From Balnearium lithotrophicum (GTDB taxonomy: Bacteria > Aquificota > Aquificia > Desulfurobacteriales > Desulfurobacteriaceae), in contig NZ_FXTM01000010.1 of assembly GCF_900182585.1 (NCBI RefSeq), positions 1 through 60,001 on the forward strand: 60,001 nucleotides of DNA, written 5' to 3'. This document shows positions 16,748-24,587 of this stretch, piece by piece. The translations under genes were made by a program, and so were the position numbers. How positions within the stretch are numbered: position 1 is the stretch's first letter; each line of letters opens with the position of its first letter. Below the pieces are notes generated by a model. The model saw only the letters and a program-made list of their open reading frames with translations. It was not told the DNA's origin and did not search any database.

Positions 16748-16914
16748 CTACTTTCCCTGTTTTCCTAAGCTAACCAAATAGTGAACTACCTTCTCAGTTC
16801 CACACTTTAAGCACTTGCAGACAATCAGGATTTCATTTTCTAAATCAAGAATGTCAGCTCTTTCACACTTCTTAACTTGCACTTAGGACAGGTGAAGTCT
16901 AAATCGGAAATCAC
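16748..16914 (-). pseudogene. Small zinc-ribbon protein gene, frameshifted
   Basis: A GTG start at 16914 (GGGA a few bases upstream) leads into ISDLDFTCPKCK. The frame then closes, but a neighbouring frame continues KKCERADILDLENE, IVCKCLKCGTEK, VVHYLVSLGKQGK and a stop at 16748. Loss of one base just after CPKC explains the switch. The repaired product would be about 55 residues with paired CxxC-type zinc ligands, a size typical of mobile-element and phage accessory proteins. Inferred from two frames that join well; function unknown. Confidence 0.6.
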
Positions 16915-17042
16915 TGGAATCCCTTTGCTATCTCAGAATTACTAAAGGAAATTTTATTATTGTTGATTAGCTTTATTTTAGTCAACTTTAGCTGATAGGA
17001 GAGAAAACTAAGTTAATTCTCAGAAAGATAGTATTGTTTTAT

Positions 17043-17210
17043 TCACTGTCTAATTATTTCCTCCCCTTCTTCAAGCTCCTGCATAGTTCTTTTAACTTCT
17101 TCCTCACTTATACTAATCCCTTCATTAGGGTTGTTAAGGGCTTCTAAGAGCTCCTCTATCTTCTCCTCATCCTTTAGAACGTGCCTTATGTAAAAGCTCA
17201 AGTTTGCCAT
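17043..17210 (-). CDS. Antitoxin-like small protein, second copy without toxin
   Basis: A 55-residue acidic frame (MANLSFYIRHVLKDEEK... to ...EEIIRQ). It resembles the 63-residue antitoxin candidate at 17833-18024: both begin MA, have an SF motif at about residue 5, a KDxEK motif, an LLEAL or VLEAL helix, and a Glu-rich tail. No toxin gene follows it. It lies directly downstream of the GNAT toxin remnant on the same strand, so it may be an orphan antitoxin or the relic of a tandem module. The ribosome binding site is weak. Confidence 0.55.
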   Translation of the reverse strand: MANLSFYIRHVLKDEEKIEELLEALNNPNEGISISEEEVKRTMQELEEGEEIIRQ

Positions 17211-17229
17211 AATAGAACCCTAAAGCTCA

Positions 17230-17836
17230 TTAGCTTAGTTTATAGTAAAACCTAATTAACTCTAATTCGTGAGAGCTGAATTCATATAGTTCTCTAAAAC
17301 CTATTTCTATATAGTGTTTTACCAGCTTTTTGTATTCACCTTTCTTAACCACGTCTAAGATTACTATTTTTCCACCTACTATCTTTGAAGCCTCCTGTAT
17401 TTTTTCTAAAGCCACTTTTACAAGATAACCACTCAGTTTTTCAACTTTAGGAGCTTTTCCTACCTGACCTATGAGATAAACTGGAACTTGCTTATTATGT
17501 TCTCCTAAAGGAAATCCTTTAAGAAGGTCATCTAAGACTTTATTATAAGATTCACCTGCAGTTTCTTCTATGGCTTTAAGAACTTCCTCATCAAGAGAGA
17601 GCTTTTAGAGCTATCGTAAAATAGGCTACCACTTGGAGAGGTTCTTCTAAATACCAAAGATAAGTCCTTGCTAATCCCGTTAACTCAAACTTTATTGCTC
17701 TATTGTGAAGAAAACTTTCTATATCGTCATTTTGAGGGCATTTAAAGGTCTTTAAAAACTTCCTAACCTGAGTTTTAGAATAACGGACAAGAAGAGAGGA
17801 CAGAGAAATAAACCGTACATCTTTTAGAGAAATCAT
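17230..17836 (-). pseudogene. GNAT-type acetyltransferase toxin, frameshifted in a CT tract
   Basis: Two overlapping frames join to a GNAT fold of about 200 residues. The first (start 17836) runs from MISLKDVRFISL to AYFTIALKALS and stops at 17591. The second continues LDEEVLKAIEETAGE, then VPVYLIGQVGK, ALEKIQEASKIVGGK and ELIRFYYKL to 17230. The break sits at GCTCTCTCTT (minus strand; 17594-17602): one more CT would restore the frame. Related proteins are toxins of type II modules that acetylate charged tRNA or similar targets. The start overlaps the antitoxin candidate by 4 bp. As it stands the acetyl-CoA-binding half is out of frame, so activity is unlikely. Confidence 0.8.
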
Positions 17837-18024
17837 AGTTTTTCAAGGAGCTCTCCAAGTTTATCAATAGAAGCCTTACCAGCTTTTTCCTGTTTTCTAA
17901 GTAATTCCCTTTCCTCTGGTGTTAAGCTAACAGGAGCTCCAGAATCTTTCAAAGCCTCTAAAACCCTTAGAGCTTTTTCCTTGTCTTTTATCTCAAATCC
18001 TGCAAAGAAACTTATTGTTGCCAT
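17833..18024 (-). CDS. Antitoxin of GNAT-type module
   Basis: A 63-residue charged protein (MATISFFAGFEIKDKEK..., ending LGELLEKL) immediately upstream of the GNAT toxin, with ATGA overlap. Size, order and coupling match antitoxins of such pairs. The N-terminal part looks like a short strand plus helix suited to DNA binding, but no standard motif is clear. GAGAGG serves as ribosome binding site. A short inverted repeat (CAATT/AATTG at 18044-18057) upstream could be an operator. The IS481-type element sits only 60 bp upstream. Confidence 0.65.
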   Translation of the reverse strand: MATISFFAGFEIKDKEKALRVLEALKDSGAPVSLTPEERELLRKQEKAGKASIDKLGELLEKL

Positions 18025-18079
18025 TTTTGCCTCTCTAAATAATCAATTGCTTAATTGTAAAATATATTTAAGCCTACAA

Positions 18080-19135
18080 TCAGGTGTTCTCGTTCAATAC
18101 ATGGTGGACACCCTGGAGTTTTTTAATATATTCCTCAAACTTCTCTACTGGAGTCTTATAACCAAGACTTTGATGAGGCCTAACGAAGTTGTAAAAGCTT
18201 AGATACCTAAATAGCTTTCTGTTCATCTCATCAACTTTCGGCTCAGTTCCTTCTATCATCCACAATTCCTTCTCCACCGTCTGTATGAACCTTTCAACGT
18301 GTGCATTGGTCTTGGGAGACCTCGGATAGCTGAAGTAGTGTTCTATTCCTCTCTCCTTAAGGTAGTCCTCTAACTCTCCTATAAACTCACTTCCGTTGTC
18401 AGTTTGAACCTTTTCTATTTTGAAGGGAAGAAACTTTTCAAGTTCTTGGAAAAATCGTTTCCCACTCCTGCTGCTTTTTGTAGAATAAACCTTAGCAAAG
18501 CCTATTCTGGTGAATTTATCTATTGCTGTGAATTGGTAGAAGGTTTTTCCGCACCAGTAGAGGTATTTGACATCTATGAGGATTGTTCCGGGTTTATCGG
18601 CTCTAAGTCCTCTTCTGGTGCGGTTCTTTTTCCCTATTTGTTTTCTTTTCTTAAAGTTCCATGTGAGTTTTCTGGTTCTTTCTATCAGATTGTTTCTCTT
18701 TAAAACTCTGTAGATGGTTGAAGGAGAGACTTTTATGTTGAGGTATTTTTCTATAAAGACTGATATTTTTTCTTTGCTCCAGGTAGGGAATTTTTCCCTT
18801 ACTGTGATTATGAGGAATTCAAGTTCAGGTTCTATCTGAGGTTGTCTTACTCTGTGGGGTCTTTTGTTTCTGTCTTTGAGGCCTTCTAAACCGTACTTTT
18901 TGTATCTATTTTTCCACTTGTAGAAGGTGGTTGGACTTATTCCGAAGTATCTGCAGGTTAGTCTTGCATTTTGGTGTTTTTCGTAGTGTTGAATCCATTT
19001 AAGTCTTTTTCTCACGTTTGGGTCTTTTGTTAGGTCGAGTTTGGTTTTGATTTTTGTTCCTCTTTTGATTGTTTTTTTGAAGGGTGTATTTGATATGTGC
19101 AGGGATGCACCTTTGAATTTCTTTAATTGTTTCAT
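18080..19135 (-). CDS. IS481-family transposase (complete)
   Basis: A 351-residue DDE transposase. N-terminal helix-turn-helix regions (about 35-90, including CRYFGISPTTFYKW) are followed by an integrase core with catalytic Asp in TILIDVKYL, Asp in VQTDNGSEF and Glu in HVERF. The ATG at 19135 is chosen because AAGGAGGTG lies eight bases upstream. The stop codon TGA (18080-18082) lies outside the element, in flanking DNA. In copy 3 the frame also reads out of the element before stopping. The gene is intact. Confidence 0.93.
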   Translation of the reverse strand: MKQLKKFKGASLHISNTPFKKTIKRGTKIKTKLDLTKDPNVRKRLKWIQHYEKHQNARLTCRYFGISPTTFYKWKNRYKKYGLEGLKDRNKRPHRVRQPQIEPELEFLIITVREKFPTWSKEKISVFIEKYLNIKVSPSTIYRVLKRNNLIERTRKLTWNFKKRKQIGKKNRTRRGLRADKPGTILIDVKYLYWCGKTFYQFTAIDKFTRIGFAKVYSTKSSRSGKRFFQELEKFLPFKIEKVQTDNGSEFIGELEDYLKERGIEHYFSYPRSPKTNAHVERFIQTVEKELWMIEGTEPKVDEMNRKLFRYLSFYNFVRPHQSLGYKTPVEKFEEYIKKLQGVHHVLNENT

Positions 19136-19136
19136 T

Positions 19137-19187
19137 GGTGGACACCTCCTTTTGTTGGAGTTCAAATCTTATTTTAGGGTGTCCACC
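19137..19187 (-). promoter_or_regulatory. RNA hairpin that can hide the transposase ribosome binding site
   Basis: In minus-strand RNA, GGTGGACACC (from 19178-19187, in the terminal repeat) is perfectly complementary to GGTGTCCACC (from 19137-19146), which forms the 3' part of the AAGGAGGTG ribosome binding site. A 10-bp stem would block translation only in transcripts entering from outside. Copy 1 keeps both arms (345-354 and 304-313). Confidence 0.6.
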
Positions 19188-19198
19188 TTCTTTCTGAA
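19171..19198 (-). promoter_or_regulatory. Candidate transposase promoter inside the IS terminal repeat
   Basis: On the minus strand, TTCAGA (19193-19198, 4 of 6 matches) and TAAAAT (19171-19176, 5 of 6) are separated by 16 bases. A transcript from here would start downstream of the GGTGGACACC arm at 19178-19187 and so would not carry it. Confidence 0.4.
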
Positions 19199-19232
19199 CT
19201 TCAACAACAACACAAACATAGTTAAAATGAAA

Positions 19233-19499
19233 CTACAGAACGTCCTTTATCCTCTTTAAATAAGAGTGAATTTCGTCTATGGAAAATACTCCAGCCCAGC
19301 GATTTATCTCCCTTTCTCCATCAAGAATTAGAACGGTAGGTACTGAAAAGACAAGGAATTTGGTGGATACTTCTGGATTCTTTTGAATGTCAATAACTTC
19401 AAGAGGAATACTAAACTCTTTTGATATCCTCTCAATTTTGGGCTTAATGGATTGGCAAATACCACAGCTTTCAGAGGAAAAAAGTATGAGTCTTAACAC
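19233..19499 (-). CDS. Thioredoxin-like protein (CGIC active site)
   Basis: An 88-residue thioredoxin-fold protein. The active site SCGICQ lies at about 11-16 and the conserved cis-proline in SVPTVLIL near 55. It is short for a classical thioredoxin (about 105), lacking part of the N-terminal strand, like some archaeal or glutaredoxin-like forms. No signal peptide is present, so it acts in the cytosol. It starts at the stop of panE (1-bp overlap) and its own end is 27 bp from the IS481-type element. The redox partner is unknown. Confidence 0.82.
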   Translation of the reverse strand: MLRLILFSSESCGICQSIKPKIERISKEFSIPLEVIDIQKNPEVSTKFLVFSVPTVLILDGEREINRWAGVFSIDEIHSYLKRIKDVL

Positions 19500-20443
19500 T
19501 ATTTTTCTCCTTTTGAGGATTTTCTCTTCTCATCGAGTAGTTTCACCGTTCCATAAACACACCTGTTGTAGGGAACGGGAATACCCTTCTTCTCTGCTTT
19601 TCTAATGAGAGCTCCGGTTATCCCCTCAATCTCTATAGGTTTACCCTTTTCAAAGTCTAGGAGCATACTTGTTTTGTAGTTCATAAGGTCTGGTGTTGAT
19701 TTCAGGTAGTTTTCCATAGTCCTCAGCTTCAACTTAACACCGTAGGCCTCTGCAACCCTGTAGCACTCTAACATCAGATTTTTCAATATTTTGTACGTTT
19801 CTGGAAAGGAGAGCATCTCTCCGACAGTAGCTCTGGTTATTACAGAGTAAGGATTGAAAGCCACATTCCAGACCAATTTTTTCCAGAGAGTATAGTTAAT
19901 ATCTTTTGAAGCCCTTGCCTCTATTCCACACTTTTTCATCTCTTCAACTAATGTTTCAACCCTTTGTGATGGTTCTCCAGAGAGCTCTCCAATCTCTAAA
20001 AGTCCAGCTGCTTCGTGGACAACTACTCCGGGCTCAGAAACGTAAGTTCCGACAAATGCAGTTGCCCCTAAAACGTGTTCTTTCCCAAGGTACTTTGCCA
20101 AAATCTCCTCGTTCTCAATCCCATTCTGGACAGAAACAACTACAGTATCCTCCCTCAGCATTGGCTTTATCAGAGGAGCCACTTTTTCTGTATCGTACGA
20201 TTTAACGCAGACCAAAACGACATCTGCCTTTCCTGCCTCTTTTGGATTATCTGTAAACTTGACCTTTTCATTTCCCTTTACGTTAAATTCACCGTGTTTA
20301 AAGCTCTTAACAGTTAATCCTTTATCCTTCATTGCCCTTAAGTGTTCACCACGGGCTATAAAAACAACCTCGTGACCGCACCTTGCAAGCATTCCGCCGT
20401 AAAAACCACCAACTCCACCAGCTCCAAATATTACAAACTTCAT
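19499..20443 (-). CDS. panE: 2-dehydropantoate 2-reductase
   Basis: A 314-residue NADPH-dependent ketopantoate reductase of pantothenate and CoA synthesis. The N-terminal Rossmann motif GAGGVGGFYG is at about 7-16, and the C-terminal domain has the conserved lysine region LWKKLVWNVAFNP. Length is normal. Paralogues reduce other keto acids, so the substrate is inferred from the family. It is on the strand of the polysaccharide cluster, just after its last gene, but probably unrelated in function. Confidence 0.88.
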   Translation of the reverse strand: MKFVIFGAGGVGGFYGGMLARCGHEVVFIARGEHLRAMKDKGLTVKSFKHGEFNVKGNEKVKFTDNPKEAGKADVVLVCVKSYDTEKVAPLIKPMLREDTVVVSVQNGIENEEILAKYLGKEHVLGATAFVGTYVSEPGVVVHEAAGLLEIGELSGEPSQRVETLVEEMKKCGIEARASKDINYTLWKKLVWNVAFNPYSVITRATVGEMLSFPETYKILKNLMLECYRVAEAYGVKLKLRTMENYLKSTPDLMNYKTSMLLDFEKGKPIEIEGITGALIRKAEKKGIPVPYNRCVYGTVKLLDEKRKSSKGEK

Positions 20444-20459
20444 TGTAGTCTCCTCGACA

Positions 20460-21527
20460 TTAAACTTTTAAAAATTTCGGTATTTTGAACTTTACTATTC
20501 TGAAGTATAACCAGACATAGATAACTATAAAAACAACTGTAAACAACATAAGTAAGTACTTATTGTTCCAAAAGAGCAAAGCAGGAATAGTTGCTACCAT
20601 CTGAAGTAACCATGGGTAGAATGATGTAAAGGAATTTCTGATTCTTTCGTCTATGTTTTTAAATTTTGGTTTTACTATTCTTTTATAGACAAGCATATGG
20701 AAGTGTATAGCATCAGGTTCAAACGGATTCAAGTTACGAGCAAATTTCTTTCTCCATATGGAAAAGAGGGTTTCCCAGATTGGATATATTAACAGTAAAA
20801 GGGGGAACCAGGCAGAAACTTGAGGATGTCTGTTGACAAGTAGAATACCGTTTAATCCTGCAAAAAATCCTAACGTATATGCTCCGCCGTCTCCTAAGAA
20901 TATTTTTCCTAATGGAAAATTCCAGAGGAAAAAGCCTACTACAGCGGCAAAAATTACCAAATTAAAGTAGAGTAAAAATTGGTCTCCTAGTAGAAATGAA
21001 AGGTAAGCGTAGGATAGGAAGATAATAACACTAATACCTGAAGCAAGTCCGTTAAAACCATCTATAATATTCATAGCATTGGAAATTCCTGCAAGGGCAA
21101 AGGCAGAAAGAAACATTGAAAGAATAAATGAATCCTTTAAAATACTATCTAAAACTGGTATATCTAACCTAATAATATTAGCTCCTAAGAGAAAACAGGA
21201 TAGAACTCCCGATAGAAACCCCAAAGATAGGCGAACCCTTGGGCTTACCTTTTTAGTTATATCCTCAAGAGTTCCTCCTAAAAAGACCGGTACGGCAGAA
21301 ATGATTAAAAGGACAACCTCTTTTGTGAAACTCTTCTTAGCTATGTAGAATGCAACAGAAACTACAACCAACGAGAAGAATATAGCAATTCCTCCAGTCC
21401 TTGGAACGTCCCATGTATGGAACTTCTGAACTCCTTGAGAAATATCCATAAATTTTTCCTGTTTCATTCTTATGAGAATCCAACACATAATGAAAGTTAC
21501 TGAAAATGCCAGTATCAGGTATAACAT
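20460..21527 (-). CDS. WecA/MraY-family phospho-sugar transferase
   Basis: A 355-residue integral membrane protein with about ten helices. It transfers a sugar-1-phosphate from a UDP-sugar to undecaprenyl phosphate, starting glycan assembly. Family motifs are present: NAMNIIDGFNGLASG with the catalytic Asp, FLGDGGAYTLGF, and a cytoplasmic HFHMLVYKRI loop. It belongs to the WecA/WbpL-like branch rather than MraY, given its place at the end of a polysaccharide cluster. The cluster also encodes a PglC-type enzyme, so two chain starters coexist. The exact sugar is not evident. Confidence 0.87.
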   Translation of the reverse strand: MLYLILAFSVTFIMCWILIRMKQEKFMDISQGVQKFHTWDVPRTGGIAIFFSLVVVSVAFYIAKKSFTKEVVLLIISAVPVFLGGTLEDITKKVSPRVRLSLGFLSGVLSCFLLGANIIRLDIPVLDSILKDSFILSMFLSAFALAGISNAMNIIDGFNGLASGISVIIFLSYAYLSFLLGDQFLLYFNLVIFAAVVGFFLWNFPLGKIFLGDGGAYTLGFFAGLNGILLVNRHPQVSAWFPLLLLIYPIWETLFSIWRKKFARNLNPFEPDAIHFHMLVYKRIVKPKFKNIDERIRNSFTSFYPWLLQMVATIPALLFWNNKYLLMLFTVVFIVIYVWLYFRIVKFKIPKFLKV

Positions 21528-21536
21528 TTCTACCTC

Positions 21537-22664
21537 TTACTGATGAAGAACTTCTTCTATCAACTCTACGTATTTCTTCAAAATTATCTGTTTACTAAAT
21601 TTTTCTAAAATTAACTTTCTTCCAGATTTTCCCATAAACGTTCTTTTTTCTGGCGGTAACTTCACCATTTTTTTCATGGCTAAATATAGTTCCTCAGTAT
21701 CCCTTGGTTTTACTACCAAACCGTTTAAACCGTCAAAGCATACGTCCTTACATCCTGGAACATCGGTCGTTATTATAGGTTTCTCCATAGACATAGCTTC
21801 TAAAAGTGTTCTTGAGAGACCTTCTCTGTACGAAGGTAATACGACACAATCGCTACCACAGATGTAGGGACGAACGTCCCTTGTAAATGGAAATATTTTT
21901 ACAAAGGGAAATTTACGCAATTCTTCTAAGTTACTTTCTTTCAAGGAAGCAGGATTCCCCCTATCTACTCCTCCTAAAAGCCATAGCTGAAAATTTTTGT
22001 TATCGTTGTACAGCTTTTTTGATGCCTCTATAAGCTCAACTATCCCTTTGTCCTTGAGAAACCTTCCGATAAATAGAAATATAAATTTTCTCTTCTCTTC
22101 CCTTTTGCAAATATCAGGAGAAAAAAAGGAAGGATTCACTCCTTCGCCCGGGATTACAATTCCTTTACTTCCTGTTATATTCTTCAATTCTTGTAGGTCG
22201 TGCTTGTTTAAGAAAACAACATATCTATTGCATCTAAAAGCAGCCAAGTATAAGGCTTTAACCAAATTTTTCATAAAGCTTTTTCTAAGGAAAACGTATC
22301 CTAATCCAGAAAGAACGCTTATACTTGGTATACCTAAAAGTTTTGCTGCTATGGAACTGTAAATGTTAGGTTTAATAGTAAAGTTGATAACTAAATCAGG
22401 TTCTATTTCTCCATAGAGTTTTACAAACTCCATAAATAACTTGAAATCTTTAAATAAATTTGCCCCTTTTCTGTCAAGGTTCCTTAGATTGTAATGTCTG
22501 AATTCTCTTTCAAGATACTGTGAATAGTCATCTTTAGGAGCGACTGTGACTACATCAAAACCTGATTCTCTCAATGTACGCATAAGCTCTAAACGGAAGT
22601 TCCACAGCGACCAAGAAGTATTGGAAACAAAAACCAATCTTCTTTTCTTAGTAGCTACATCCAT
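21537..22664 (-). CDS. Glycosyltransferase family 4 (PglA/WbpT-like)
   Basis: A 375-residue GT-B enzyme. It starts with KKRRLVFVSNTSWSLWNFRL, resembling the FLSHAG/FHFR opening of PglA-type GalNAc transferases. A donor-binding half follows, with LFIGRFLKDKGI near 207 and the E-x7-E motif in REGLSRTLLEAMSMEKP. I chose ATG at 22664 because GGAAGG lies just upstream; an in-frame GTG at 22676 would lie before it. The start overlaps the asnB end by 10 bp. PglA adds GalNAc to bacillosamine, which would suit the PglC/E/F-like genes here, but the linkage is inferred. Confidence 0.83.
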   Translation of the reverse strand: MDVATKKRRLVFVSNTSWSLWNFRLELMRTLRESGFDVVTVAPKDDYSQYLEREFRHYNLRNLDRKGANLFKDFKLFMEFVKLYGEIEPDLVINFTIKPNIYSSIAAKLLGIPSISVLSGLGYVFLRKSFMKNLVKALYLAAFRCNRYVVFLNKHDLQELKNITGSKGIVIPGEGVNPSFFSPDICKREEKRKFIFLFIGRFLKDKGIVELIEASKKLYNDNKNFQLWLLGGVDRGNPASLKESNLEELRKFPFVKIFPFTRDVRPYICGSDCVVLPSYREGLSRTLLEAMSMEKPIITTDVPGCKDVCFDGLNGLVVKPRDTEELYLAMKKMVKLPPEKRTFMGKSGRKLILEKFSKQIILKKYVELIEEVLHQ

Positions 22665-24586
22665 CTTTCCTTCCACATTTCAAATACAAACAAAAGCCAA
22701 AGTTTGTTATGGTTAACGCCTCTATCATTCAAGTAGTCATTTAGGAGTCTATTAACCTCCTGATGATTAAAAATACCTTCCCTTTTAATCCTTTCAAAAT
22801 TTAGGTATTCCCTGTACAGCTCTTTAAGCTCACTTTTGAACCACTCGTAAACTGGAACTCCAAACCCCTGCTTAGGCCTATCAACAAGTTCCTTAGGAAC
22901 GTATCTGTAGAGTAGCTTCCTTAAAAGATACTTACTTATACCGTTCCTCCACTTAAACTCCACGGGTAGACGTGAAGTCCATTCCAATATTTTATGGTCT
23001 AAGAAAGGTTCTCTTCCTTCAAGAGAAACAGACATTGTAGCTCTATCTACTTTTACCAGAATATCGTCAGGCAGGTACGTTTTAAGGTCGTAAAGCATCA
23101 TAAATTCCATTGGATTATCAGGGTATACTTCAAGAAAGTCCAAATTGGTTGGATATCTCCCTTCAAATTTAACACCTAAATCACCTAAATCTTCCTCAAG
23201 GAAAAGTTTATTTGATATATCGTACTGTAGTCTGAAGTCCTGATAGGCTTCAAGTACTTTCCTTAATTTTGAATATTTATCCTTAAAGTTGTTCCACTTT
23301 GGGAACATAAAACTAAACGTTCTGTAAATCTCTGCAGCAAGACTTGGACTGATTAATCTAAAAGCACCCTTTAGAAGTGAAATAAAAGGTAATCTTGAAA
23401 GTTTCTTTATTCGCTCTCCTACTATCCAGTACCTTGTATATCCACAGAACTGTTCATCTCCACCATCTGCAGAGAGAGAGACTTTTACCTGACTCTTGGC
23501 AAGTTTTGAAACGAGGTACGTGGGAATTGCTGAGGAATCTCCAAAGGGTTCATCGTAAATTTCTGGAAGTTTATGAATTATATCAAGGGCCTCTTTAGGG
23601 GTACAGTAGAACTCTGTATGGTCTGTACCTAAGAATTCAGCTATTTTTTTTGCGTAGGGAGCTTCGTTGTAAGTTTCTTCGTAAAATCCTATAGTGAACG
23701 TTTTCGGTTTTACACCTTCCTTTACAAGGAGAGCCGAAACAATTGTTGAATCTATTCCTCCGCTTAAAAACATACCAACAGGGACATCAGAAACGAGCCT
23801 CAATTTGAAGCTATCTGTAAGGATTTCTTCAAGTTCGTCTATCAACTCCTCTTCAGGCCTGCTAAGCCACTTTTCCCTTTCCTTTTCTCCTTTAATAAAA
23901 AGTGACTCTACATCCCAGTACTTTGTTGTTTTTATATTTCCTTTAGAATCAATAGTGAGAAAGTGGCCTGGTGGTAGTTTGTACGTATTTTTAAAAATAC
24001 TGTAGTTTCCCGATATGTACCCGTACTGCAGATATAGAGCAAGGGAGACTTCGTTTAGTTCCTTTCTAAATTTAGGATGCCTATGGAAGGACTTTATTTC
24101 GGATGCAAACATAAAAGTTCCGTCTCTATAGTAGAAATAGAGAGGTTTTACTCCTATTCTATCCCGGTATAGGTACAGTTTCCTTTCTCTCTTGTCCCAG
24201 ATGGCAAAGGCAAACATTCCCCTAAACATGTGAACGGCATCTGTGCCCCACCTGTGAAAAGCCTTGAGAACAACTTCCGTATCGGAGTTGGAGGAGAACG
24301 TGTATCCCTCAGCTTCTAAATTTCTTTTTATTTCTGTAAAGTTATAGACCTCACCGTTGTAAACGATAACGAGGTTGTCAAACTCCATAGGTTGATGCCC
24401 TGAGGGAGAAAGGTCAATTATGGAGAGTCTCCTATGGCCTAATGCAAGGCCTCTTTCCGGTTCTAAATAAACTCCAGCATCGTCTGGACCACCATGGGTT
24501 AAGCTGTCTCTCATAGAGACAGCTACCCTTTCAAGGTCATAGTTTCCCCTGTATGTTAAATCCCAAAACCCTGCTATACGGCACAT
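22655..24586 (-). CDS. asnB: AsnB-type glutamine-dependent amidotransferase
   Basis: A 643-residue two-domain enzyme. Cys2 after the initiator Met (MCRIAGFWD) is the glutaminase nucleophile; the class II glutaminase domain spans about 1-215. The synthetase domain carries the pyrophosphate loop FLSGGIDSTIVSALL near 268-282. In housekeeping form it makes asparagine. Inside polysaccharide clusters, homologues such as WbpS amidate uronic acids. Both readings are possible; the cluster makes a diacetamido-uronic acid, which favours sugar amidation. It lies 1 bp after the upstream glycosyltransferase. Confidence 0.88.
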   Translation of the reverse strand: MCRIAGFWDLTYRGNYDLERVAVSMRDSLTHGGPDDAGVYLEPERGLALGHRRLSIIDLSPSGHQPMEFDNLVIVYNGEVYNFTEIKRNLEAEGYTFSSNSDTEVVLKAFHRWGTDAVHMFRGMFAFAIWDKRERKLYLYRDRIGVKPLYFYYRDGTFMFASEIKSFHRHPKFRKELNEVSLALYLQYGYISGNYSIFKNTYKLPPGHFLTIDSKGNIKTTKYWDVESLFIKGEKEREKWLSRPEEELIDELEEILTDSFKLRLVSDVPVGMFLSGGIDSTIVSALLVKEGVKPKTFTIGFYEETYNEAPYAKKIAEFLGTDHTEFYCTPKEALDIIHKLPEIYDEPFGDSSAIPTYLVSKLAKSQVKVSLSADGGDEQFCGYTRYWIVGERIKKLSRLPFISLLKGAFRLISPSLAAEIYRTFSFMFPKWNNFKDKYSKLRKVLEAYQDFRLQYDISNKLFLEEDLGDLGVKFEGRYPTNLDFLEVYPDNPMEFMMLYDLKTYLPDDILVKVDRATMSVSLEGREPFLDHKILEWTSRLPVEFKWRNGISKYLLRKLLYRYVPKELVDRPKQGFGVPVYEWFKSELKELYREYLNFERIKREGIFNHQEVNRLLNDYLNDRGVNHNKLWLLFVFEMWKERWM

Positions 24587-24587
24587 T

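Larger units (their letters stand above)
18085..19206 (-). mobile_element. Complete IS481-type insertion sequence, copy 2
   Basis: A 1122-bp element with TGTT...AACA termini, defined by comparison with copies 1 (1-373) and 3 (59907-60001): all copies agree inside these limits and differ outside. The terminal repeats share TGTT, GTTCA and the block GGTGGACACCCT, with a 1-base offset between ends. No target duplication is evident (left flank ...AATCAGG, right flank ACAACAC...), which could reflect recombination between copies. It lies between the toxin-antitoxin module and the thioredoxin gene. Confidence 0.92.

Noticed and set aside
18070-19220. Target-site duplication around IS481-type copy 2
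   Set aside because: Flanks AATCAGG and ACAACAC show no direct repeat of useful length.
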